Positions 12,861 through 23,764 of a DNA stretch of 64,000 nucleotides are shown in pieces. The notes beneath the pieces are model-generated. The model was not told the DNA's origin, did not search any database, and saw only the letters and a list, made by a program, of their open reading frames with translations. The position numbers were made by a program, and so were the translations under genes. Source of the DNA: Strongylocentrotus droebachiensis (lineage: Eukaryota > Echinodermata > Echinoidea > Camarodonta > Strongylocentrotidae); contig JAVYIG010002749.1 in NCBI GenBank assembly GCA_035222895.1, forward strand, positions 62,001-126,000, written 5' to 3'. Numbering within the stretch: position 1 is the stretch's first letter; the number at the start of each line of letters is the position of its first letter.

Positions 12861-14404
12861 AAATAGACCACGACACCTTATACACTATGTTGAATATAAT
12901 CATAAATCATCATTCTCCTGATGCCTGTGATGTCTTCCAATCATTAGGAACTGTCAAGTGATGAGCCTCACTTAAGATGTTGGCAGGTCCTTAAGTACCA
13001 TTCTGGTGCGCCACAAAGCGGTTATAAAATTGCTCTTTAGGTGTGTCTCACGGAAGTGCCCCTTGTCAAGGGTTTTCCATCCATGCCTACAAAACAAACA
13101 GCTACCCATGTACAAAATTAGGAAAAGAAAACCCGTTTGAAAACATGGCCAAATAAAAGAAGCTACAGCAAAATTCATACTCGTTTTGTGTAACTTTTGG
13201 CTAACTTTTTTCAATATTGATTACAATTTTACCGATAGGCATGCATTTCCTCCCGTTATTGAATAAAGCTTTGTCAACCTTTTTTTGTATGTTTAACGCG
13301 CTTTTTCGAAAGAAAAAATATACAGAAAAGGCTGTTTATGCTGTCGAGTGATACGTCTCGAAAAATTGGAAATGTATTAACATAAATAAACTAGAAGAAT
13401 CGGAAATGTGTCTTGTATTATGATGTGCAGAAATATACTTTTTATTTTTATTTTGCCCTTATCCAAGCATGTTTTCAGAAATGTTTTGCAGAAATATATC
13501 ATTTCCATATCTACATATGAATGTTCGTTAGGCCCTTTAAGTGCCACATTAACGAAATTAGTCCATCCATCCTCTGGATTGCCACAGCTCTCTGCATGAG
13601 TCCTTTTATTATAAACCCTATTCATCTACTCTTTCATGTCAAGATACCACCTGGGATACTTAAGTGCGTCCATGCAACGTTTTAACTTCTCCATTCAGTT
13701 ATATCCAGACTTCATCAAGTCATATGATCGTACTGAGCTCGCCTCTACCCTTCATGGTCATACCGTGGACCTACAACCTTACGAATGGTCATACGCAATG
13801 AGGGTCGTACGACACATGCTCTTTTGGCGATTGTTCCACGATAATCTCCGACATCAACGAAGTTCCTAATTTAAACCCTGGACACCACACTTTACCTAAC
13901 CCTAACCCTAATCGTTTTGGACGAAATAAATCCCGAAGCGAATGGCATAACTCCGCGACGTGACCTCACGACGAAACGACTGCACAAAAAAAGTTGATAG
14001 CCTCGAAATGCCGCACATAGCAATGCTATGTTACGTAATCCGAACATCATTTCTATAATCTAGGGTCGCCTGAGCCAGTTTGTAGGCAAAGACAGAAAGT
14101 TGACCAATTGAATGTGCTGCTAGATCAGCTCACATCTACCTCATTTGCAATATACCAGATTCGAATAAGCATGGTTTACGATTTCTATCCGGAATAACAA
14201 TATCTTGTTGTATGGATGCACCCTTAAGGTAGATCATACATGTTTTCATACAGGTGGTATTAAGGAGACATGACATGACACAATGTTACTATAATTGGAA
14301 CATTCTACCAAACATGACCCCCAGGTTGTTTGCGTGCTAGTTCTTTTTGAAGACAACAAGTGGACTGCATTATATATGGCTCAGTTCCATGTAATGCCCC
14401 AGTC
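12861..14404. other. Non-coding stretch; one short telomere-like repeat
   Basis: No gene recognised. At 13895-13912 there are three CCTAAC-type units (CCTAACCCTAACCCTAAT), an interstitial match to the common animal telomere repeat. Confidence 0.5.
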
Positions 14405-14515
14405 GTACCTACGATACCGATAACAGACCGACAACAGACTTAAACAACATTACATTACTTAAAATGGCCAGGAATCGGTCGGTTTGGAGTCGGTTAGGAG
14501 TCGGTGTGCCAGCGT
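14405..14515. repeat. GTCGGT-rich repeat, copy 2
   Basis: It carries ACCGATAACAGACCGACAAC, then AAATGGCCAGGAATCGGTC, then GGAGTCGGTTAGGAGTCGGT. The order matches copy 1 at 9560-9672. Confidence 0.45.
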
Positions 14516-15514
14516 AACTGTTGTGGAAACCTTAGGATATAACCGAGTCAGATGTGTTCTGAACTAACAGACTGAGACTGACAAAAATTGTCGAATATAC
14601 ATCTATGCCTTCGTTATTATCATATTAATAGGTAATGCAAACTATTCTAAAGTGTAACAATATTATTTGTACAATGGTACTGTAAAAAAAAATGGAAATT
14701 TACTGTCGTCGTTTATTACACTTTCATCATGTAAAGTTCATATGATCAAATTCCCCATTTTGCTTTCTTGGATAAAAGAGGAACTCGTGCGAGAATCATT
14801 TTCCAATTTCTTCTGCATTTCCGCTCGTTAGATGTCCAATGGCATGCACTTACCCTAAGACGTATTATGTTCGCATTATTAGATGAAACCTTATCATTCG
14901 GGAACATCATACATTATCATGCCCATACTGTATCTGGGTCAAAATATTTCTCAATGCGGTGATCCTCCGAAACCGATGTCAGAGCTCCAAAATTTCATCC
15001 CGGGTCGCCCTCAGAGTATTATTTTCCATATAGAGTCAATCACATGAAATGCAAAGTGACAGGTTGCTTGGGATGTACCGCTGGTTTTGATTTATGTTAG
15101 TTTCTCAGCAGGTAAAGTTCCTTGGTGGTATTTGAATCCAGAGATCACAAACCATCATTTGGGACGTAAGTACAGGACGTAGAAGCGTTTGGACGTTTTT
15201 GCAAGCCTTTTTGCGAAGGTAATGAGAGTAATGTGGGTCTTATTTGTACCGTCGGCAAAAGTGAATACAGGCTATACAATTGACCATAGGTTAGCGAGAC
15301 TGCATTCCCCCTCGAAACAGGTCTCATGAACATTCAGTCTCGGGAACCTTCCAACAGGCGACATGATGCCCACAAGAGACTGGATTTGGGTTTCCTGAGC
15401 GTTCGACAAATGGCCTTTGATTTGTAAAGTTTCAGTGAATTACCTAGCATATGTTTTTATGGTCTATCACAATGGCATTGTAACGACATGTTTTGTTTCT
15501 GTTTCATTTTACAG
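14516..15514 (+). other. End of the intron before the cyclase exon, with 3' splice site
   Basis: No gene is seen at 14516-15480. The stretch ends in a T-rich polypyrimidine tract (about 15490-15510) and TTTTACAG with AG at 15513-15514, a strong 3' splice site. I infer that at least one 5' non-coding exon lies upstream, but I could not place it. Confidence 0.6.
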
Positions 15515-15611
15515 ATCACTCAAACGTTCACCTTGAGATAGAGACGACATGGAAACGTTTACAGCTCGACTGGATTTCACATAAAAACTGCCAATTTTAG
15601 AATACTTCAAA
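15515..15611 (+). other. 5' UTR part of the cyclase exon, with an upstream ORF
   Basis: These 97 bases lie between the splice acceptor and the start codon. They contain one upstream ATG at 15549 that opens an 11-codon ORF closed by TAA at 15582-15584, in frame with and 27 bases before the main start. The TAA also shows that the main frame cannot extend upstream within this exon. A short uORF may lower translation of the main frame; that is inference. Confidence 0.6.
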
Positions 15612-16299
15612 ATGTACGGGTTATTGATTGAAAGTGTGTGCGAGTTCATCAAGGAGAAATTCGGTGAGAATTCATGGCTTAGGATCAGAGACAAGTCGAG
15701 GGTGCACGAGTACACCTTTGTTACACACCGGATGTACAGCGAAAAGATCATTCCTCGGCTTGCCCAGGCGGTCTACGATGTTACAGGGTACAGCAGAGAA
15801 CAGTTCATGGACGAGACTGGTGTCCAGTTTGTCAAGTTCCTCAACAAGTACGAGTACGACAAAATGCTGCGAGTACTTGGTAGGAGTCTTGGTGACTTCC
15901 TCAACGGTCTGGACAACCTGCACGAGTACCTGCGCTTCAGCTACCCCAAGATGAAGCCTCCCAGCTTCTTCTGCACAGATGAGAGCCTCAAAGGTCTCAC
16001 CTTGCATTACAGATCGAGGCGTAAAGGATACACCCATTACGTCAAAGGCCAACTGCGCCAGGTAGCCAAACAGTTCTACAACCAGGAGGTTTCTGTGATT
16101 ATAGTCGAGGAGAAGCAGTCTTCAAAGGACACATTCTACGTGAAATTTAGGATAAACTTTGATAACAAGGAGTACACGGAGAGGACGCGAATTTCAAGTG
16201 TAATGATGAACGGACATGCTCAATTGAGGGCGAACTTATTCTTTGACGTCTTTCCCTTTCACATTGTCTTTGGCAACGACATGAAAATAAGAAATTCAG
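15612..16299 (+). CDS. Gyc88E: First coding exon of an atypical soluble guanylate cyclase (Gyc-88E type): H-NOX domain and start of H-NOXA
   Basis: The exon encodes 229 codons plus one base and ends at a consensus donor (CAG|GTAAGT, intron from 16300). Residues 1 to about 180 form an H-NOX haem domain: the start MYGLL is typical of beta-type subunits, the proximal haem ligand His104 sits in LDNLHEYL, and the YxSxR haem-propionate motif is Tyr133-Ser135-Arg137 in HYRSRRKG. Residues from about 178 (FRINFDNKEYTE, FFDVFPFHIVFG) start the H-NOXA/PAS-like domain. As remembered, the match is closest to insect Gyc-88E, an O2/NO-responsive cytosolic cyclase making cGMP, and less to GUCY1B1 or GUCY1B2. 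The start is fixed by homology, an in-frame stop upstream and A at -3. The reading frame continues into the intron to 16373 but that tail is not coding. The cyclase domain is not in this exon. Confidence 0.93.
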
Positions 16300-17050
16300 G
16301 TAAGTCTTTACCTTTTCAAATTAATAAACACTATAATCTATTTCAAATTCGTTCATATCGACAACAGTGTTAAAGTACCACTTATACAGGCCTATGGAAT
16401 TGTGGGAATTGCTATCCGTTTTGCCCATTTCTAAGCATGTTTATCCACTATTTACAAATGTGTGTGCGGGGTACGTGTCTGCTGTATAGGTGAGTAGCTC
16501 TTGCAATAAAGTTATACTTATTGATGACATGAATAAGGTATTATTTGACTTCTATAAACAATTTGCATAACATTTTAACTCACTGGACACTGACGGAAAA
16601 ACAATATCATGTTATAAATGTCAGTATGAACTAGTTGACAAGAAATGGTGAAAAATGTTCATGATGTTGACGTCATGGCGTTCTTTGAAAACAACCTCTC
16701 ATAAACCAATATAAACAAAATTACAACGACATTGACCTTTTGGTTCAAACGACAGTATTTGTCTTCATATTGCTTCACAATATAAGAATACAATGCTTTA
16801 CTAGGCATCCTGTGACATATCTCGACTCCATTAATCCAATAACGCGCACAATTTCTTGAATTAGAGGGGATGCGCATTCAGGATGCCTGTTCATAATTAA
16901 CTCATCGGACTCCGGATTCGTTGCTAATTGACGATCAAGGGCGATCGACAATGTCGTACTTCCAGAAGGTAATCGGATTTATTACAATGAACTGGGAATA
17001 ATTGGAACGAGGATGATAGGCTCCCCCTGTCCACTTATTGCCGGTGGTGT

Positions 17051-17443
17051 TTAAAGAGAAGGTTGAGTTCTGGGAAGAGGTGAAAAATAATTTGTGAGCA
17101 TTACTCATTCTTATTATGCAAGTGTGGAAGAACATCAGTTAAGACATGTTCCCTGAGAAGCATGGCTCTTCAAATGCCGTCATATTCTAAATATGCATGT
17201 AACATCGTAAAAATCGGGGGCCGGCTTTTTACGCCACGTGTTCGTATAGTCCCATATACATCTTTCTGTGCAAGTGTTTGTAACTTTACCAAGACTTGGC
17301 CAAATTTCTTATCATTTTGATGATTCCAGAACCTTGCAATACACACAAATTCGTATATGCTAGATGATCAACCTTTTCTGGTCGGTTCCACACCGTTTCT
17401 TTCACAATGCAATCGCATGACCAGAACTCAACTTCATCTTTAA
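17051..17443 (-). mobile_element. MITE copy C, TTAA-type, family M1
   Basis: TTAA at 17051-17054 and 17440-17443 bounds a 385-bp element. Its termini are inverted repeats, AGAGAAGGTTGAGTTCTGG against CCAGAACTCAACTTCATCT. At its right end (minus orientation) it carries the family core that includes AAAGGTTGATCATCTAGCA, AATGATAAGAAATTTGGCC and GATGTATATGGGACTA. Related copies are at 28969-29674, 38265-38639 and 43240-43614. No transposase is encoded. Confidence 0.8.
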
Positions 17444-17982
17444 AGATGAAGTTGAGTTCTGGCCATCCGAAAAGCAGTGTGAAAGAAACTGTCTGAAAAC
17501 AGGTGGGAACGGTTGATTATGTAGATAATCAGGGCACCATCTTTGATATAAAGAGTTGCGATTGATCCGAATTAGTCGCAAGTCCTCTAACTAATCGCAA
17601 GTTTGCAGTCCCCCATCTCTTATCTACACAGTAGCGATTGAAATCAATTGCAGAAAAAGTTGCGATTAATCGTAACTTTTTATAAGACGGGGCCCAGAAT
17701 TGATTTACAGGGAAGTTTTAAAATGGTCAAAATAAATAGGAAATTATTCGATCTTGCTAAAAATCGCTTGAACTACACACAGACATGGGTATTGAGGACT
17801 GCACATGCATGTAGCATGAAGTTTTGGTCCAAACTTTCGAATAGGTTTCGTTTTATTTCAAAGATGGGGGCACTTCAAGGAGGATATTTTTAACCGGATG
17901 GTAATGTTTCTTAGTGGCATAAAAGAAATAAGGTAACTCACACATTATTTTCACCTTTACCAGAACTCAATTTTCTCTTTAA
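17440..17982 (+). mobile_element. MITE copy C2, TTAA-type, sharing its left TTAA with copy C
   Basis: TTAA at 17440-17443 is shared with the preceding element, and the right one is at 17979-17982. The termini are AGATGAAGTTGAGTTCTGG and CCAGAACTCAATTTTCTCT. The sequence after the left terminus (GTGTGAAAGAAACTGTCTG, GGTTGATTATGTAG) is a diverged form of the family core. A further inverted-repeat insert occupies about 17531-17695. Confidence 0.7.
17531..17695. mobile_element. Probable small MITE nested in copy C2
   Basis: The left end (CACCATCTTTGATATAAAGA, then GTTGCGATTGATC) is roughly complementary to the right end (GATTAATCGTAACTTTTTAT, then AAGACGGGGCCC). The order terminal GGGC-type motif, then a TATAAAA-type block, resembles the small MITE at 48491-48610. 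Borders are approximate. Confidence 0.45.
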
Positions 17983-19324
17983 TGCGATTGCGAGACAGAA
18001 CGACTCTAATGCAGCAGTTACATCGACCCCAAATCGAACAATGACCAAAAACACGTTGGATATTCGGAGTAATCTAATTCTTCATTCCGTATGTTTGTAT
18101 TTATTAATTCAGTCGGTGTGACTGGAATGGAACACAAGAAGGGCGAAGATAAATCTTTAGATGAGTTAGTATAAGGAATGTTATATTGGGTTATGATCGG
18201 CACATTTCTGTTGTATCACCTGATGATTCCAGAGATTAGAATTATCAAACAAATGTAATTATACCTGCTCCGGTCGGTTATTTAATTTAAATTTTGTATT
18301 TATTTGTTCGAATGTTTTATGTTTATTTATTACATTCTTATTCGTGTATTCATTTATTCATTTTATTAGTGTTGTTTGTTTACTTTTGTCTTTCCCTACT
18401 TTTTGCCGTTTTTGCTTGTTTCTGATTGCTTGCACTTCCGTGTCTGTATGTCCACGTTGTTTCTCTGGGTTTGGGCGTAAATCCGGTACAAAAACGTGTA
18501 TAGAAGACTGTGTAATTGCAATTGTACTCTTAAATACCAGAATAGCTTATTGATAGTTCATTCCATAATCAGCCATTGTAATCAGTACATTGGCGGTAAA
18601 ATAAATACTTGTCTAGTATAGCATGGTTGCATACTGACAATTCTTCAAAATAGTTAATGTTCCCAAATTATCCATCTCATGATTATTCCTCATGACATAC
18701 CACATCGGAATGGATGTCGTCCACGTCTCTTTTGAATTGGTTCCATAAATGTCACAAATCAAGGACATTTCTTTCATCCATGTCTGGGTCATTACTTGAT
18801 TAATTGTGGGCTCGCCTACCGTTGATTAATTTAGTGGTATTGGACCTGTGACGTCACAATCACTTCATCAGGAAAAGGTCGGAGGGTGAATGGAGCTAAA
18901 TGCTTAATGATAATTATCGAATCCCATTAGCACACGTGGGCATGCAACCTTCAGAACGTGCTTTTTTATTAAGAAATAAGAGCTATTAATAAATATCGAT
19001 ATATATATAGCCCCCCCCCCCCCCCCCCCCTCAAGCCATTGCAAAATAAAGATAATTATTGCAGTTACACATACTATTTATAGATTCAACGTTGTGATGT
19101 AATATGCAAATGCCAAAAATATGAATGGAAATTGTTACCCCCTTCCCCGAAAAACACACACACACACATGGCAATGGTGTGAATCGAAGACTAATATTAT
19201 CCTGTCATGTATCTATACGTTACTACATACTCGAGTACACTTTGTAGGATTGTAACACACTGAGGATGATCCTAAAACTTACGCACAACCGAGGACCTAA
19301 ATACACACAGCCACTGACATACAC
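17983..19324. other. Intronic non-coding stretch with a 20-C run
   Basis: No gene recognised. A run of 20 C lies at 19011-19030 after a short (AT)n tract, and a CA-repeat at about 19157-19168. Confidence 0.5.
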
Positions 19325-20770
19325 CCACACGTATAATAATAATAATAATAATTTAATAATTTAAGATTTGTATAGCGCACATATCTGCCTATAGTGGCAC
19401 TCAAGGCGCACAAAAAAGATACACTATTAACATTTCAAATACAAACAATAAACAAATTGAAATTAACAAACTAATATAAATCAACAAATCAAAAAACAGA
19501 TTCAGTAAGACATTGAAATGTTCATGAGAGTTAATCATATTTTTCCTTCATAAGGTAGGTCTTGAGATGCTTGTGGAATACTTCAATTATTTTACTTAGT
19601 TTAATGTATGAAGGGAGTGCATTCCACAAACGCGGGGCTGCTACAGAGAAGGACCTGTCGCCCCAAGACCGCCTCGTTCGAGCTTCCTGAAACTGGTGGA
19701 CATTTCCTGAACGGAGACCAAGTCTAGAGGATCTCTTCTCCACCAGTAGATCTGACAAGTATAATGGTGTCTGGTTGGTTTTGGTTTTAAAAACCAGGGA
19801 AAGTACCTTGTACTTGAGTCTTTGCCTTACAGGCAGCCAGTGTAAATCCTCAAGAACGGGAGTTATATGATCAGATAACTTTGATCGGGTGACATGCCGA
19901 GCCGCAGAATTTTGGACCTTCTGCAGTCGTTTGACGAGAGTGTCGGACAGTCCATTCAGGGTACTATTGTACATGTCCAATCGTGACGTGACGAGTGCAT
20001 GGACTGCCTGCTTCGTGGCATGTGGGGTCAGATAATCCCGGATTCGACGAATGTGCCTGATGTGATAACATGCTGATCGGATGCAGCTAGAGATTTGGGG
20101 TTCCATTGACATGTTGGAATCCAGTGTTAGACCTAGTGATCGTACTTTGGAAGCCGGACTAACACGTGCCTCACCAACTGTGAGATGGGGAACAATGACT
20201 TTCTTCATCTGTTGAGAAGAACCGAAGAAGATAAATTCGGTCTTCGCCTGATTAATTCTTAAGTAGTTCTGCCCCATCCATTTGGAGATCTCTGTTATGC
20301 ATGACTCAAATCTTGCAAGGGTGTTGTCCACATCGGTTTGATTAGGCAGACACGACATATACAGCTGAATATCATCAGCGTATATGTGATACATGAAATT
20401 ATGCCTGTTGATAATGTCACAAATCGGTAAAATGTACAAAGAAAATAGTTGCGGACCGAGCACTGAACCCTGAGGCACAGAACAGTCTAGAAAAACTGGG
20501 TCCGAGAAGTCATTCTCATCAATGCGAACAGCCTGAGTGCGACCATCAAGGTATGATTGACACCAACCCAAAGCCGAACCTCCGATACCAACTTCTTGTA
20601 GTCTCTGTAGTAGGACACGATGATCTACCGTGTCAAACGCTGAGCTCAAATCCAGTAGAACTAGTCCTGTCAGCATGCCTCTATCCATGGCCCGTAAGAC
20701 GTCATTACTCACTCGCAAGACGGCTGTCTCCACTGAATGGTTCTTTCTATAGGCTGATTGGAAAGGATCC
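19325..20770 (-). mobile_element. 5'-truncated L2/CR1-like LINE with open reverse-transcriptase frame
   Basis: On the minus strand an uninterrupted frame of about 415 codons ends at the stop at 19531-19533. It begins within the RT domain at FQSAYRKNHSVETA and contains the catalytic motifs SSAFDTVDH (A), PQGSVLGP (B) and IYADDIQLY (C), followed by the usual C-terminal block (FSVAAPRLWNALPSYI). This is the polymerase of a non-LTR retrotransposon of the L2/CR1/jockey kind. The endonuclease and all upstream sequence are missing, so it cannot move alone. The 3' UTR runs to a GCGCTATACAAAT-type end and an (ATT)n tail at about 19325-19345. The frame stays open upstream to an ATG at 21102, but that part has no RT similarity and I treat it as flank. 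The open frame suggests a fairly recent insertion. Confidence 0.85.
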
Positions 20771-23764
20771 TGAAGATGTACGCAAATGTACGTGATTGAA
20801 CCATATACCACATAGAGCAACAAGACAATGTCATATCCATTCATGAGAAAATGATACCGCGTTTCCGGATAAAGTATCTTCGACAAGATCGAATCGTCTG
20901 TCCCCTCAGGGTTTTTTATCATTATGAGCCACTGAGTGGCATAGTGATAGCCAGCTCGTATCCATGCCGAGTCAGCTGAACTTCTCCAGAGCTGTCTTCT
21001 CTCATATGAGTGATGTACATGTAATATATTCATTAAGTTTGTATTTTTGTTCTCCAAAAAAGCAGATAAACCACACCAGGAACTTAAAAGAAGCAATATC
21101 ATGCCTTTATGTCGGGTTGCGATATTAAAGGATTCCTTTGAGATGTCTACGTCTGGTTTTCATGTTTTTCATAGCACGTGATACGAATTTACAGCTCTTA
21201 GTTAAAATCTACTTTAAATTTCCCTTCTTTTAATTTCATACATTATCTTCCTCTTGTTTTGCCTTTAGAACTTCAGGGATATTTGTTATCTTACGTTAGA
21301 TAAATTAATGAGTTCAAGGATATTTTTATCTTACGTAAGATAAACTGATAAGGTACTCAATCAGGCAAATAGAAGGAAACAAATTGACCTTGTTTATCAC
21401 TATGTCAAAACGGATGAAAACCGTTAACCTTGAAAGCAATGTCGTGTTTTCAGAAATAATTGAAACCGCCGACGTACTTTTGTAATTCTGTAACAGGGAC
21501 ACCAACAGCTGCGATGTTCATGTATGTTCCACCATTCAGTAGCAACTAACAAGATATTGTTACGTCATCATACGGAAGATAGCAATGCGCTAAACAAGGG
21601 CGCCATTTTGCCGGTCTTTCAGCGTTTAGCAGTTGCCTTCCAAAGGTCAACTTAGGACATGTCCTCGGTAATTAGACTAATGATGACAGCCTACCCCCGT
21701 CGAGAGGCGGCTAGCCATTGGGTTACACTTTCCCCGTGTACATGCCTTTTCGAAAAGTATGGTGTGTGTTTTCGTACATTTTGCTCCTTTTCTGTAGATC
21801 GCGTAACGGTTGTGAAGACCTTTTTGAAAATAAAATCAGGAAAAACGTGTTTTCATTATCATTATGTATACCCATATAATGTTAGAGAAACGACTTCATT
21901 TTGTTTCTACTTTTGCTAACGGGTCATTTTGATCCAAGGGGAAATCATCTTATCTAAAGCAAATGGATAAAGTAACATGATACAAGATGTTGATGTAGAG
22001 ATAGGGACATTGTGTGAGTGAGCAAGTACAAGCGAGAGAGAGAAAAAAATGCTGATGTAGAGACAAATTACAAAATATGTGTGTTTAAAGAGGGAGAGAG
22101 AGAGAGAGAGAGAGATTGGTGTACATATACACAGACAGACGAACAGACTGAGAACAGAGATGATTGGGTAGAGCCTGCTCAGCCTGGGGGAATTTAGGTA
22201 GAAAGAAAAATAGATCGTCAAAAAGGAAATAACGAGATCAATGGAAAGGAGGATATGGGAACTGGGAGAGTGTGACAAATACGAGTGAAAAATAGTGAGG
22301 GAGCGAGAGATTTTAAAAGAGCGAAAGAGAGACAGTATTGAAACAAAAAGGCAAAGCGGTAAATAGGTACTATATGAGATATTTATAGAAGGACACAGAT
22401 AAACATGATAACGAGAATGAGAGAGAGTGAGAGAGGGAAAGAGAGAGAGGGAGAGAGGGAGAGAGAGAGAGAGATGAGAGACGGAAATCGAGGCCAGAAA
22501 GGTGGACGGGAGTCGACTTATCTTTAGACAATAGATTTAGACATTATATCTATAAAGAAAGAGAGAATGCAACCATCGGAATAGATCTAATCGAGAGATG
22601 TACCACTAATGTAATTAATCTAACAGGTTACAGCTCACTTGTTATGCTATTTATAGTACGGCGTAACAGAGTGAAGATTGGGGTTGGCTGAAACTTTAAA
22701 GTCTATTTTTTCTTGTTGTATAAATCTGCCATGTCAGCAGTGCATTATGAACCTTAGTCTAACTGACAACTTACTGTTGGTAATCAAAATTGTTAAACTT
22801 TTGGAATTGGTTTAACTGCTGTGATCATTGTGATAAGCCCTTATGGTCGCAATACTCCCTTGGGAATTGAGATGGTGTACATTATGCGTGAATGAATCTA
22901 ATGACCGGTGAATAAATATGTGTAAAATGCTAAGAGACGGTATTTCGTATTAAGCGCTGTATAAATCCAGGTGTGTAGTAATATGATTATGAAACGAAAA
23001 AGTAATATAATCATATTGATATTTCTTGTTATCAATGACTGCAAAATGCTGAATTCCATTTTGTATTTTTAATAGCAAAAAAAGGATAGGAGACGACAAA
23101 CTCTTGTTAATAATCTCCCATATCTTCCAATTTAAGTCAATCTTTAGGAGATTCAATTTTTATTTTATTTTTTTAATCGTGATAATGAAATATATTTATT
23201 TTCTTAAAATGGCGACACGTGCCTATTGCGTAGTATGATACTAATTATCACCACAGCGAAAATCCTCTGTTTAAGTCCTTAGAGAAATACTAAGGAGGAG
23301 AGCAATACAAATTCCAATGAATTTTAGAATTTATCGAGAGATCTGTTACTTAAAACTACCAGTTACAATATTGCCCGCACCACCTTAAATATTGATTTGG
23401 TAAGGGCTTCCGAAACGCCATCCACCGGGATATTATCAAAAACCCGTCGCTAATATTGACCTGGCAAATGACAAATTTTTCAGTAGTCTAAGTATAGATC
23501 GATATGATAGAGAAGGATCTTGATGAGTTCGGCTGGGATTGCTTGGGTGCCGAGGGATTCTTTTTCGTGTTTGGATATCGGCAGCGTACTGTGAAATTAG
23601 TTTCAAATCAATCAATGTTGTTTGCAGGGAGAGGTTTTCGGTCCGCTTCTATTTTTGATGCGCGCAGTTTTTTAACCAAGTTGATGGTGTTTGTGCACTG
23701 TAAATATAAAATAAATGATAAACTGCACGTCTACAGCGTGGACTAAGTTAGTTTGCGAAGTCCA
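20771..23764. other. Intronic non-coding stretch with GA microsatellites
   Basis: No gene recognised. (GA)n tracts lie at about 22090-22115 and 22418-22476. A perfect 18-bp palindrome, TTATCTTACGTAAGATAA, is at 21326-21343, preceded by an imperfect copy at about 21285-21303. A degenerate retroelement 3' end (TTAAGCGCTGTATAAATCC) sits at about 22951-22969. Confidence 0.5.

Noticed and set aside
15628-16052. Other-frame ORFs (108 codons plus, 126 codons minus) over the cyclase exon
   Set aside because: They are shadows of the H-NOX reading frame.
16300-16373. C-terminal extension of the cyclase frame past 16299
   Set aside because: It begins exactly at a consensus GTAAGT donor, has no family similarity, and the next family segment is found at 60839.
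20771-21102. N-terminal part of the LINE open frame up to the ATG at 21102
   Set aside because: No similarity to RT or endonuclease upstream of the FQSAYRKNH block; it is host flank that happens to be open.
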